Below, piece after piece: positions 1-6,270 of a stretch of DNA of 11,877 nt. The notes under the pieces are model-generated. The model was not told the origin of the DNA. It saw nothing but the letters and a program-made list of their open reading frames with translations, and did no database searches. This stretch comes from Bifidobacterium breve (GTDB lineage Bacteria > Actinomycetota > Actinomycetes > Nanopelagicales > Nanopelagicaceae): the NCBI GenBank assembly GCA_945866155.1, contig CAMBGL010000027.1, positions 1 through 11,877 on the forward strand. Reading direction: 5' to 3'. A program made the translations under genes and the position numbers. Positions within the stretch are counted from its first letter, which is position 1, and each line of letters opens with the position of its first letter.

Positions 1-339
1 GTGGCGATTTTCTTCAGCAGTCCAACGTTCAATCCAATTTCCCCATGCGCCATCTCGTCCCATAGAGATCGCAATCTCAGTGTGATAGCTAGGTAAATTA
101 TCTTCAGTCAATAAATTCAGTACGAGTGAATCTTGGGCAACGGTAGATAGACGCGAATCTTTTGCTTCCCATGCATCTCCATTGAGTGGACCTGCAAAGT
201 TTCGTCCTTCAGACCATGGGACATAGTCATGTGGATACCAGTCCTTTTGAATCTCAAGGTGGCGGGCTAATTCAACTGCGACAGTAGGTTCAAGATCTCT
301 GATGAGACGCTCTTGAAGTTTTGGATCAATTGAAGCCAT
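1..339 (-). CDS. Acyl-[acyl-carrier-protein] desaturase (DesA type), 3' end cut off
   Basis: N-terminal 113 residues of a soluble di-iron fatty-acid desaturase, which would introduce a cis double bond into acyl-ACP and so adjust membrane lipid fluidity. The reading frame opens with ATG at 339 and stays open to the window edge. Residues 77-85 (LTEDNLPSY type) match the helix carrying the first iron-ligand Glu (Glu79). The visible part ends in W-T-A-E-E-N-R-H, the family's first E-x-x-H iron motif (Glu110, His113), closely resembling plant stearoyl-ACP desaturases and mycobacterial DesA proteins. The second iron-binding pair should lie beyond the edge. There is no clear Shine-Dalgarno. A TANNNT hexamer (TACCGT, minus strand 356-351) ends 11 nt before the ATG, so a near-leaderless transcript is possible. 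The gene lies 37 nt after trmD on the same strand, so read-through from trmD is also plausible. Family assignment is strong; exact substrate and double-bond position cannot be read. Confidence 0.9.
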   Translation of the reverse strand, partial: MASIDPKLQERLIRDLEPTVAVELARHLEIQKDWYPHDYVPWSEGRNFAGPLNGDAWEAKDSRLSTVAQDSLVLNLLTEDNLPSYHTEIAISMGRDGAWGNWIERWTAEENRH

Positions 340-376
340 GAGAGAACGCTACGGTAGAAGTACTGTTACCCGCGAG

Positions 377-1060
377 TTATAAATTCTTTTTTGCGCGTAA
401 TTCTGCTTGTGTTGCTCGCCACTTTGCTATCTCAGCATGATTTCCGCTGAGCAATATCTCGGGCACTGAGATATCTCTCCATGATTGTGGCTTTGTAAAG
501 TTTGGATATTCCAGATATCCCTCGCTCTTATGTGACTCTTCCACTAATGATTCGGGATTTCCGAGAACGCCAGGTAATAGTCGAGTAATTGCTTCAATCA
601 TCACCATGGAGGCAACTTCTCCTCCACCTAATACATAATCCCCAATTGATACTTCTAACACTTTGATTCCACGCGCGCTGTATTGCTGCGCAGAATAATG
701 CTGGCGTACACGATCATCGATACCTTCATATCGACCACATGCAAAAATCAATTGCTTTGCATTCGTTAGTTCATGTGCCATCTCTTGTGTGAAACGTTTA
801 CCCGCAGGGGTGAGAACAATGAGTGTTGCGCCATCTTCAATAACTGAATCAATTGCAAGGCCCCATACCTCTGGCAACATCACCATTCCAGCGCCACCAC
901 CATATGGAGTGTCATCGACTGTGTGATGGTTATCTGTTGTGAATGAGCGCAAATCGTGAATATTTATTTCTAATATTCCTTGTCCTTGTGCTTTTCCGAG
1001 CAAGGAGAGCTGCATCGGTGCAAAATAATCAGGAAAAATTGTTACTGCATCAATTCTCAT
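377..1060 (-). CDS. trmD: tRNA (guanine-N1-)-methyltransferase TrmD
   Basis: Uses S-adenosylmethionine to methylate N1 of G37, next to the anticodon, in tRNAs reading CNN and some other codons; this prevents +1 frameshifting. At 227 residues it is near the usual 230-250. SPOUT trefoil-knot motifs are present: G-R-Y-E-G-I-D-D-R at 109-117 and S-I-G-D-Y-V-L-G-G-G-E at 138-148. Arg160 aligns with the family's catalytic Arg (Arg154 in E. coli). The C-terminal tRNA-binding part ends in the L-L-S-G-(N/D)-H-A-x-I-x-x-W-R pattern. Oddly, the catalytic Asp (D169 of E. coli and H. influenzae, normally in D-S-F/H) is Glu175 here, in E-E-S-H. The ATG overlaps the rimM stop in a 4-nt ATGA, and an AGGTGA Shine-Dalgarno at 1067-1072 lies inside rimM, so translation is probably coupled. 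rplS, the usual next gene, is absent. Confidence 0.97.
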   Translation of the reverse strand: MRIDAVTIFPDYFAPMQLSLLGKAQGQGILEINIHDLRSFTTDNHHTVDDTPYGGGAGMVMLPEVWGLAIDSVIEDGATLIVLTPAGKRFTQEMAHELTNAKQLIFACGRYEGIDDRVRQHYSAQQYSARGIKVLEVSIGDYVLGGGEVASMVMIEAITRLLPGVLGNPESLVEESHKSEGYLEYPNFTKPQSWRDISVPEILLSGNHAEIAKWRATQAELRAKKNL

Positions 1061-1560
1061 ATGACTTCACCTGTGAGATCTGGAGGAATGACAGTCATAC
1101 GTTTTGCCTTGATATCAACGACTGGAACTAATTGATGTACAAAGGGAATAAGCGTTTCACCATGAGCGGTCGTGATTGCCAATAAATCTTGGCCAGGGAG
1201 ATTGATGACATCGGTGACTTCACCGAATTTCTCACCGCTTTCCAAATAAGCGATACATCCGATGAGTTGGAGAACGTGATAATCGTCTTCATCATCACTT
1301 TCCGCATCGATATCTACATCGGAATAGAGCAAAGTATCTTTGAACGCTTCGATGCCATTGCGATCGGAAATACCTTCAAAACCAAGGAGGAGAATTCCAT
1401 TATGAACTCTGCCCGAGATGATTGTTAGTTCGCCTTGCTTATCGGTTTGAACGCGTTCGCCAATAGCAAAGCGAGTTTCTGGGTCATCAGTTCGAACTTC
1501 AATCGTTGCTTCACCAAGAATTCCGTGAGCGCGACCAATTCGCCCCACGAGTAAGCGCAT
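1057..1560 (-). CDS. rimM: 16S rRNA processing / 30S maturation factor RimM
   Basis: Assembly factor that binds ribosomal protein S19 on immature 30S subunits and promotes maturation of the 16S 3' (head) domain. At 167 residues it is a normal length. The N-terminal RimM beta-barrel covers about residues 1-85, beginning with the typical V-G-R-I-G-R-A-H-G-I-x-G-E pattern. A short acidic linker (about 86-93, Asp/Glu-rich) leads to the C-terminal PRC-barrel (about 94-162), where the G-E-V-T-D-V-I-N-L-P-G-Q-D-L-L pattern is visible. The ATG at 1560 is chosen because the family's first strand begins immediately after it. No strong Shine-Dalgarno lies at normal distance, and the khpA stop is only 8 nt upstream, so translational coupling is likely. 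It sits in the conserved rpsP-khpA-rimM-trmD order. Confidence 0.95.
   Translation of the reverse strand: MRLLVGRIGRAHGILGEATIEVRTDDPETRFAIGERVQTDKQGELTIISGRVHNGILLLGFEGISDRNGIEAFKDTLLYSDVDIDAESDDEDDYHVLQLIGCIAYLESGEKFGEVTDVINLPGQDLLAITTAHGETLIPFVHQLVPVVDIKAKRMTVIPPDLTGEVI
1067..1072 (-). promoter_or_regulatory. Ribosome binding site of trmD inside rimM
   Basis: AGGTGA on the minus strand lies 6 nt before the trmD ATG at 1060 and within the last codons of rimM. It supports the 1060 start and the 4-nt rimM/trmD overlap. Confidence 0.7.
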
Positions 1561-1568
1561 CGTTGTAG

Positions 1569-1808
1569 TTAGCGACCTTCGTCGGTCTCAATGAGATCGA
1601 CGCGGATCGTGCGACCTGCGAGCGCACTAACAACTGTGCGAAGAGCTTTTGCTGTGCGACCATTGCGACCAATGACCTTGCCGATATCTTCAGGGTTAAC
1701 TCGAACTTCTAGAGTTGTACCGCGACGATGTGTCTTCTCTTTGACAACGACATCCTCAGGATTATCGACGATTCCCTTTACTAAATGCTCGAGGGCTTCA
1801 TCCATCAT
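1569..1808 (-). CDS. khpA: KH-domain RNA-binding protein KhpA (YlqC family)
   Basis: Small 79-residue cytoplasmic protein made of a single KH domain. The RNA-binding G-x-x-G loop is G-R-N-G at residues 47-50, within I-G-K-V-I-G-R-N-G-R-T, followed by the helix A-K-A-L-R-T-V-V-S-A. Family members bind RNA, in firmicutes often as a dimer with KhpB/Jag, and influence cell division and envelope growth; the partner is not in this window. The gene lies two bases after the rpsP stop and eight before rimM, the usual actinobacterial and firmicute position, which suggests a link to ribosome assembly. Two consecutive ATGs (1808 and 1805) could serve as start. I chose the first; no Shine-Dalgarno decides between them. 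Confidence 0.93.
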   Translation of the reverse strand: MMDEALEHLVKGIVDNPEDVVVKEKTHRRGTTLEVRVNPEDIGKVIGRNGRTAKALRTVVSALAGRTIRVDLIETDEGR

Positions 1809-1810
1809 TG

Positions 1811-2359
1811 TTACTCAGCACTCGCTTCTGCAACTGGTGTCTCTTCAACAACAGCTTCAACAACAGGTGCTTCTTCAGCAACTACTGCTTCAACAACTGG
1901 TGTCTCATCGGCAACTACTGCTACTGGTACTTCTTCTTCTACAACTGGGTTTGCTTTAGCAGCTAACTTCTCTTGTGCCTTCTTCTTCAGAGTTGTTGCG
2001 CCTTCTTTTGGTTCATCCATTGCTTGCTTGACCGCTGCTTCGTATGCAACGTTCTTGCCAACGCGTGGAGCTGCAACGCGGAGTGTGCCCTCTGTTCCAG
2101 GCAATCCCTTGTGCTTCTGCCAATCTCCAGTGATCTTCAACAACGCCTCTACAGCCTCTGTTGGAAGTGCACCTGTGCCGAGCCAGTAAAGAGCGCGCTC
2201 AGAGTTAATCTCGATAAGTGATGGCTCTTGTCCTGGAACATAGCGACCGATCTCTTCAATTGAAAGACCGTTACGTGCTTTGCGTGAATCTGTTACGACA
2301 ACGCGAAAAAATGGTGTGCGGATTTTTCCCATACGCATAAGACGAATTTTTGTAGCCAA
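1811..2359 (-). CDS. rpsP: Small ribosomal subunit protein bS16 with acidic C-terminal extension
   Basis: Primary assembly protein of the 30S subunit, binding 16S rRNA in the body domain. The start is TTG at 2359: the family N terminus (A-T-K-I-R-L-M-R-M-G) begins directly after it, and AGGAGT at 2369-2374 is a good Shine-Dalgarno. An in-frame TTG at 2416 would add 19 residues unlike the family. The product is 182 residues, about twice the usual 80-90. The S16 core covers roughly residues 1-85, with a basic/Ala-rich linker to about 140. The last 40 or so residues are an Ala/Glu/Val/Pro tail with an 11-residue repeat of the type E-E-T-P-V-V-E-A-V-V-A. C-terminal extensions on S16 are known in actinobacteria; this tail is probably disordered and surface-exposed. 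First gene of the rpsP-khpA-rimM-trmD cluster. Confidence 0.95.
   Translation of the reverse strand: MATKIRLMRMGKIRTPFFRVVVTDSRKARNGLSIEEIGRYVPGQEPSLIEINSERALYWLGTGALPTEAVEALLKITGDWQKHKGLPGTEGTLRVAAPRVGKNVAYEAAVKQAMDEPKEGATTLKKKAQEKLAAKANPVVEEEVPVAVVADETPVVEAVVAEEAPVVEAVVEETPVAEASAE
1824..1919 (-). repeat. Tandem repeat of 30-33 bp inside rpsP
   Basis: Three imperfect consecutive units are visible: 1824-1853 (30 bp), 1854-1886 (33 bp) and 1887-1919 (33 bp), with a decayed fourth starting at 1920. On the plus strand each begins GCTTC(A/T). They keep the rpsP reading frame and encode the repeated (D/E)-E-(T/A)-P-V-V-E-A-V-V tail. The whole-codon unit lengths point to expansion and contraction within a coding tail, not an independent element. 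Confidence 0.8.
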
Positions 2360-2368
2360 GAAAGTTGT

Positions 2369-2374
2369 ACTCCT
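2369..2374 (-). promoter_or_regulatory. Ribosome binding site deciding the TTG start of rpsP
   Basis: AGGAGT on the minus strand, with about 10 nt between its GGAG core and the TTG at 2359. It fixes the start codon of rpsP, which would otherwise be set too far upstream. Confidence 0.75.
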
Positions 2375-2396
2375 ATAAGTGTGTGTCCTACCTAGA

Positions 2397-2418
2397 GATC
2401 GCAGCGGGGTGCGCAATC
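2397..2418 (-). other. Predicted stem-loop in the rpsP leader, proximal
   Basis: In the minus-strand RNA, GAUUGCG (2418-2412) pairs with UGCGAUC (2403-2397) around an 8-nt loop. The pairing gives seven base pairs, two of them G-U wobbles that exist only in the minus transcript; the plus strand would have mismatches. It lies about 20 nt upstream of the rpsP Shine-Dalgarno. A role in translation control is inference. Confidence 0.35.
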
Positions 2419-2443
2419 AAAAGATCTGACGTCGGATTTCTAA

Positions 2444-2473
2444 TGTTGTCGGGGGTAGAGGGCCCCATCAACA
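2444..2473 (-). other. Predicted stem-loop between ffh and rpsP, distal
   Basis: In minus-strand RNA, UGUUGAUGGGG (2473-2463) pairs with CCCCGACAACA (2454-2444): ten pairs including one U-G wobble, with one A-A mismatch, around an 8-nt loop. The 3' side is followed by UUAGAAAU rather than a U tract, so it is not a textbook intrinsic terminator. It could be the 3' end structure of ffh mRNA or part of the rpsP leader. Confidence 0.45.
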
Positions 2474-2518
2474 GGTTCCGTATTCTGCCATTGCCGCCCA
2501 CAATTGCGAAATTGAGCC

Positions 2519-3955
2519 CTACTGACCCTCTTCTAAGGCTCGTTTAGCTGGATTGCCTGACTTGGACTTCTTCTTCTGCGGCACATTCTTTGGCGCAGCC
2601 TTTGGCATCGCTGGCATTCCCATCCCACCGAGACCTTGCGGCATTCCACCATTGCGCACTTGTTTCATCATTTTCTGCGCTGCGCTAAAGCGTTCTACTA
2701 AAGAATTCACATCAGAGACTTTGCGACCACTGCCTAATGCAATACGAGCACGGCGTGCACCATTGAGAACCTTGGGGTCACGACGCTCTATTGGTGTCAT
2801 CGATTGAACAATTGATTTAGTGCGAACAAGTTCTGATTCATCAAAATTATCAATCTGTTTTTTCATAGCTCCAGCACCTGGCAACATTGAAAGCATCTTT
2901 GACATTGAACCCATATTCGACATTGCTTCTAATTGTTCTAGGAAATCTTCAAGTGTGAAATCTTCGCCACTTTCAAACTTCTTCTCTAATCTTTCTGCGC
3001 TATCTGGATTGAAGGCCTTCTTTGCCTGTTCGGCTAGCGTTGCAACATCGCCCATTCCGAGTATTCGAGAAGCCATGCGATCTGGATAGAAAATATCAAA
3101 ATCAGCAAGTTTTTCACCAGTGGATGCAAACATGATGGGGCGCTTTGTAAGGGATGCAATTGAGAGTGCCGCACCGCCTCGAGCATCACCATCTAGTTTT
3201 GTTAGCACTACGCCATCGAATCCAACGCCATCAAGGAATGCTTGAGAGGTACGAACAGCATCTTGGCCGATCATTGCATCGACGACAAAAAGAATTTCAT
3301 CGGGTTGAACTGCGTCGCGAATATCTCGGGCTTGTTTCATGAGCTCTTCATCAATACCTAAGCGACCTGCAGTGTCGACAATGACCATGTTGTACTGTTT
3401 TGATTTTGCAAAGGCAATTCCGTCGCGCGCAACTCGCACTGGATCACCAGTACCACTGCCAATTTCTGGTGCAAATACTGGAACACCAATACTTTCTCCA
3501 ACAACTTGTAATTGAGTCACAGCATTTGGACGCGCTAAATCTGAAGCAATAAGTAGCGGAGTATTTCCTTGATCGGCATAAAACTTTGCAAGCTTTCCAG
3601 CAAGAGTTGTCTTACCAGCGCCTTGAAGGCCTGCCAACATAATTACTGTTGGTGGATTTTTAGCAAAACGGACTCTGCGCGCCTCGCCTCCTAGAATTTC
3701 AATAAGTTCTTTATTGACGATTTCAAAGATGGCATTGGCTTGATTTGTGCCCGATTGCAATTGTGGAAGGGCTACAAGAGATTTTTCTTGAATCAGAGTT
3801 ACAAAGTTCTCCACCACGCTTTGTGCAACATCGGCTTCAAGTAGTGCCAATCGAATATCAGCACACGTGTTTTCAATATCACTAGCAGATAGCTTCCCGC
3901 GGGTGCGAAGAGATGAAAATGCTCCACCAATTCGGGTAGTCAGTGATTCAAACAT
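2519..3955 (-). CDS. ffh: Signal recognition particle protein Ffh (SRP54 GTPase)
   Basis: GTPase that, with SRP RNA, binds signal sequences emerging from the ribosome and delivers the complex to FtsY at the membrane. The 478 residues are family-typical. The N domain covers about 1-90. The G domain has G-L-Q-G-A-G-K-T-T at 109-117, D-L-A-R-P at 139-143, D-T-A-G-R at 194-198 and T-K-L-D-G-D at 252-257. The linker R-M-A-S-R-I-L-G-M-G-D at 293-303 leads to the Met-rich M domain (about 320-435, e.g. the M-S-N-M-G-S-M-S-K-M-L stretch from 345). The RNA-binding segment R-R-A-R-I-A-L-G-S-G lies at 401-410. Ala400 stands where the family usually has Ser (G/A-S-R-x-x-R-I-A). The tail is Gly/Met/Pro-rich, then Lys-rich. 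The gene starts 11 nt after the glnD stop with no good Shine-Dalgarno, so coupling to glnD is likely. The SRP RNA gene is not in the window. Confidence 0.98.
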   Translation of the reverse strand: MFESLTTRIGGAFSSLRTRGKLSASDIENTCADIRLALLEADVAQSVVENFVTLIQEKSLVALPQLQSGTNQANAIFEIVNKELIEILGGEARRVRFAKNPPTVIMLAGLQGAGKTTLAGKLAKFYADQGNTPLLIASDLARPNAVTQLQVVGESIGVPVFAPEIGSGTGDPVRVARDGIAFAKSKQYNMVIVDTAGRLGIDEELMKQARDIRDAVQPDEILFVVDAMIGQDAVRTSQAFLDGVGFDGVVLTKLDGDARGGAALSIASLTKRPIMFASTGEKLADFDIFYPDRMASRILGMGDVATLAEQAKKAFNPDSAERLEKKFESGEDFTLEDFLEQLEAMSNMGSMSKMLSMLPGAGAMKKQIDNFDESELVRTKSIVQSMTPIERRDPKVLNGARRARIALGSGRKVSDVNSLVERFSAAQKMMKQVRNGGMPQGLGGMGMPAMPKAAPKNVPQKKKSKSGNPAKRALEEGQ

Positions 3956-3966
3956 AGGTGCCGAGC

Positions 3967-6243
3967 CTACTTGAGCATCGCTGCCAAGCGTTCACGAACT
4001 TCGCGTGCACGTTCATCGCTGAGCGCTCCCCCACTAATTTCTGTGACGTATAAGGTATCGATTGCTTCAGCACCTAGCGTTGTAACAATTGCCGAGCGAA
4101 TATCCACCTGAGATTGCGTCACTACTGCACCAATTCTAAAGAGCAGAGCCGGACGATCATGGCTTCGAACTTCAAAGACAGTTGCATCTGTTGCCGCATC
4201 TCTAATTGATTCAACTACTGGCGCTGGTACGGGAATGGTTGGAAGTTGGGCATATGCAAGGGCTCGATCATTGATTCTCTCTTCAATACTCTTTGAATCC
4301 TTGAGCCCCGCTTCAATTTCGCGATGTAATTTCTCTGCGGTAATTGCAGGTGCATGTGGATCAGGTGTAACAATCCATTTCATAACTGCTGATGGACCAT
4401 GTGACTTAGTGCGAGCAGAGCGAACATCGAGGCGAGCAAGATTGAGTACACCAGCAACGATGGAGAGAAGTCCTGGCTTATCAGGTGAAATGATTTCAAT
4501 TGAATAATCACTATCGCGCTCTTCTAAGGTAACGCGCAGAACTCCTGCCTGGGCAATCTCTCGCTGCTCATCACTGATATCTGGCTGCGATGCGATCGTG
4601 CTTCCACTCATCGCTTTGCGAACACGGCTGACTAATTCAGAGACAAGACTTGCCTTCCATTCACTCCATGCTGCTCGCCCTGTTGCTTCACCATCGGCAA
4701 TGCTGAGCGCGTGTAACAGTTCAAGAGTTTCTAGATCAGGGATTACTGCAAGAATTGAAGCAATTGTTGCCGGATCATCTAAGTCGCGACGTGTGGCGGT
4801 TGCAGAGAGCAATAGGTGATGTAGAACTAGAATTTTTAGAGTTTCAATATCATCTTGAGGAAAACCAAAACGTTTTGCTAATGGCTCGATTAGCCGGGCA
4901 CCACGCTCTGAATGATCTTCCTGGGTTCCCTTTCCAATGTCGTGAAAAAGAGCACCGACAAGTAATAAATCTGGGCGGTGAACATTGCGAGTAAGTGCAG
5001 CAGCTTTCACTGCTGTTTCCACCATATGTCTATCCACTGTATGTCTATGAAGGACATTGCGCTGAGGTAATGAGCGCACACTATTCCATTCGGGAATCCA
5101 TGAAAAAATAATCTCTTCTTGATCTAGTGCTTCAAATACGCCAACCATCGCGCTGCCTGCACCAATTAATGCAACTAAATTCTCACGCGCTTCACGCGGC
5201 CATGGCTGCGGTAACTGTGCACCACCATCTTTGAGGATTGCAGATAATCGCTCGCATGTATCTAGCGATAACGGTAAGCCAAGTTGCGCAGCCTTTGCAG
5301 CGGCTCGAAGACCAATGACCGGATCTGCAGTCATATCTTCTAATTCATCGATGACAACCTCTTGGTGTGCAACGCTGATTCCACCTCCGAGTGGTGTGGT
5401 GCGAGACTTACGAAGAATTCTGCCGAGTCCCTCTTTACCTTTGGAATCTATTCGGTGCCATGTTGAATTGAGTAAATAATCAACAGAACGAGCAGCGCGT
5501 GCCACATCACTCATGAGTAAATCTGCATCGCCATATTCCAGATGTTTAGCAACTAAATCTTGTTCTTGGAAAAGAAGGCGATCACGATTCTTTTTTGTTA
5601 CTTCATGCAGTGCTTCTCGAACGCTTGCAAGTGTGGATTCGGCCCAACTGATGCGCTCTAATGCAATATCTACAGCACCACTCATTTTGATTGCACGAAG
5701 TGCATTGATATCACGTAATCCACCGCGAGCCTCTTTCAAATCTGGCTCAAGCAAATAGGCTAACTCCCCTGCCCTTTCATGACGTTCTTCAAGGGAGAGG
5801 CGTAACTGTGGCAAGCGTTTACGTGACTCTTTTCTCCATGAATCCATCGAGTCATGTTGCACCGCCGCAACAAGATCTGCATCCCCACACACTAAACGGA
5901 TGTCTAAAAGCCCTAGCGCAACTTTCAAATCATCATGTGCAGCATCTCGCGTTTGAATTCTTGTGCGAACTGAATGATCAACACTTTTTGTATCCCACAT
6001 TGGATAGAGCAACTTGTTAGCAAATTCACTGAGTTCACTTTCACTAAATGAATCATTATGCAAAATCACAATATCTAAATCAGAACCGGGTGAGAGTTCG
6101 GCTCTGCCATAACCACCCACCGCAGCAAGTGCTATTCCTGAATGCCCCGCTTTTGGAGGAAGTGCGCCAAGCGCTTCATTAAAAAGTGAAGCGAGGTACC
6201 GATCGCTCTCGTTCGATCGGTACCTCCGCTCGCGTGTTCCCAT
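3967..6243 (-). CDS. glnD: PII-modifying nucleotidyltransferase GlnD
   Basis: Bifunctional sensor enzyme that adds a nucleotide to the T-loop Tyr of PII when glutamine is low and removes it when glutamine is high. In studied actinobacteria (Corynebacterium, Streptomyces) the modification is adenylylation; the group added here is inferred. It has 758 residues, slightly shorter than proteobacterial GlnD. The nucleotidyltransferase motif G-G-Y-G-R-A-E-L-S-P-G-S-D-L-D is at 43-57. The HD phosphohydrolase domain spans about 395-520, with H-D-I-G-K-G at 434-439 and D-H at 443-444. Two ACT domains (about 579-655 and 688-758) should bind glutamine. The ATG at 6243 is the only reasonable start: no other ATG, GTG or TTG in frame precedes the catalytic motif usefully. 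It lacks a Shine-Dalgarno. The first codons contain a strong terminator-like hairpin. It lies 22 nt after its substrate gene, glnK. Confidence 0.96.
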   Translation of the reverse strand: MGTRERRYRSNESDRYLASLFNEALGALPPKAGHSGIALAAVGGYGRAELSPGSDLDIVILHNDSFSESELSEFANKLLYPMWDTKSVDHSVRTRIQTRDAAHDDLKVALGLLDIRLVCGDADLVAAVQHDSMDSWRKESRKRLPQLRLSLEERHERAGELAYLLEPDLKEARGGLRDINALRAIKMSGAVDIALERISWAESTLASVREALHEVTKKNRDRLLFQEQDLVAKHLEYGDADLLMSDVARAARSVDYLLNSTWHRIDSKGKEGLGRILRKSRTTPLGGGISVAHQEVVIDELEDMTADPVIGLRAAAKAAQLGLPLSLDTCERLSAILKDGGAQLPQPWPREARENLVALIGAGSAMVGVFEALDQEEIIFSWIPEWNSVRSLPQRNVLHRHTVDRHMVETAVKAAALTRNVHRPDLLLVGALFHDIGKGTQEDHSERGARLIEPLAKRFGFPQDDIETLKILVLHHLLLSATATRRDLDDPATIASILAVIPDLETLELLHALSIADGEATGRAAWSEWKASLVSELVSRVRKAMSGSTIASQPDISDEQREIAQAGVLRVTLEERDSDYSIEIISPDKPGLLSIVAGVLNLARLDVRSARTKSHGPSAVMKWIVTPDPHAPAITAEKLHREIEAGLKDSKSIEERINDRALAYAQLPTIPVPAPVVESIRDAATDATVFEVRSHDRPALLFRIGAVVTQSQVDIRSAIVTTLGAEAIDTLYVTEISGGALSDERAREVRERLAAMLK
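6181..6230 (-). promoter_or_regulatory. Terminator-like hairpin within the first codons of glnD
   Basis: A perfect 13-bp inverted repeat (6193-6205 with 6214-6226, arm GAGGTACCGATCG, 8-nt loop) is extended by three more pairs past one bulged base (6190-6192 with 6228-6230), giving a 16-bp GC-rich stem. In the minus transcript the stem is followed by UCAC and then UUUUU (6185-6181), as in an intrinsic terminator. It covers codons 5-18 of glnD. The structure is directly visible; partial termination or a translational block is inference. Confidence 0.5.
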
Positions 6244-6251
6244 GGTGGCAC

Positions 6252-6270
6252 TTTAGGGGTGAACCCTAAA
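6252..6270 (-). other. Stem-loop around the glnK stop codon
   Basis: Exact 7-bp arms TTTAGGG / CCCTAAA (6264-6270 and 6252-6258) with a 5-nt loop. The TAG stop of glnK lies in the 5' arm and the structure ends 8 nt before the glnD ATG. It could protect the glnK mRNA end or affect glnD initiation; both are inference. Confidence 0.45.

Larger units (their letters stand above)
2360..2518 (-). promoter_or_regulatory. Intergenic region likely to carry the rpsP-cluster promoter
   Basis: This 159-nt gap is the longest in the window and separates ffh from the ribosomal cluster. No convincing -35/-10 pair is visible; the best TTGATT (minus 2420-2415) is followed about 18 nt later by a poor TCTAGG. 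A separate promoter is inferred from gap size, the change in gene function and the two hairpins, not from a clear motif. Confidence 0.3.

Noticed and set aside
1824..1919. Regularly spaced repeats that might suggest a short CRISPR-like array.
   Set aside because: The units are directly adjacent without unique spacers and stay in frame within rpsP.
1591..1959. Plus-strand open frame with a long Leu/Gln-rich end.
   Set aside because: It is antisense to khpA and the rpsP tail; the composition comes from reading the repeat codons in another frame.
2360..2416. An in-frame TTG at 2416 could extend rpsP by 19 residues.
   Set aside because: The S16 family N terminus begins right after the TTG at 2359, which has the Shine-Dalgarno; the extra residues have no family match.
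6235..6250. GCCACCATGG around the glnD start looks like a eukaryotic Kozak sequence.
   Set aside because: The whole window is bacterial operon structure, so the match is coincidence at a start without a Shine-Dalgarno.
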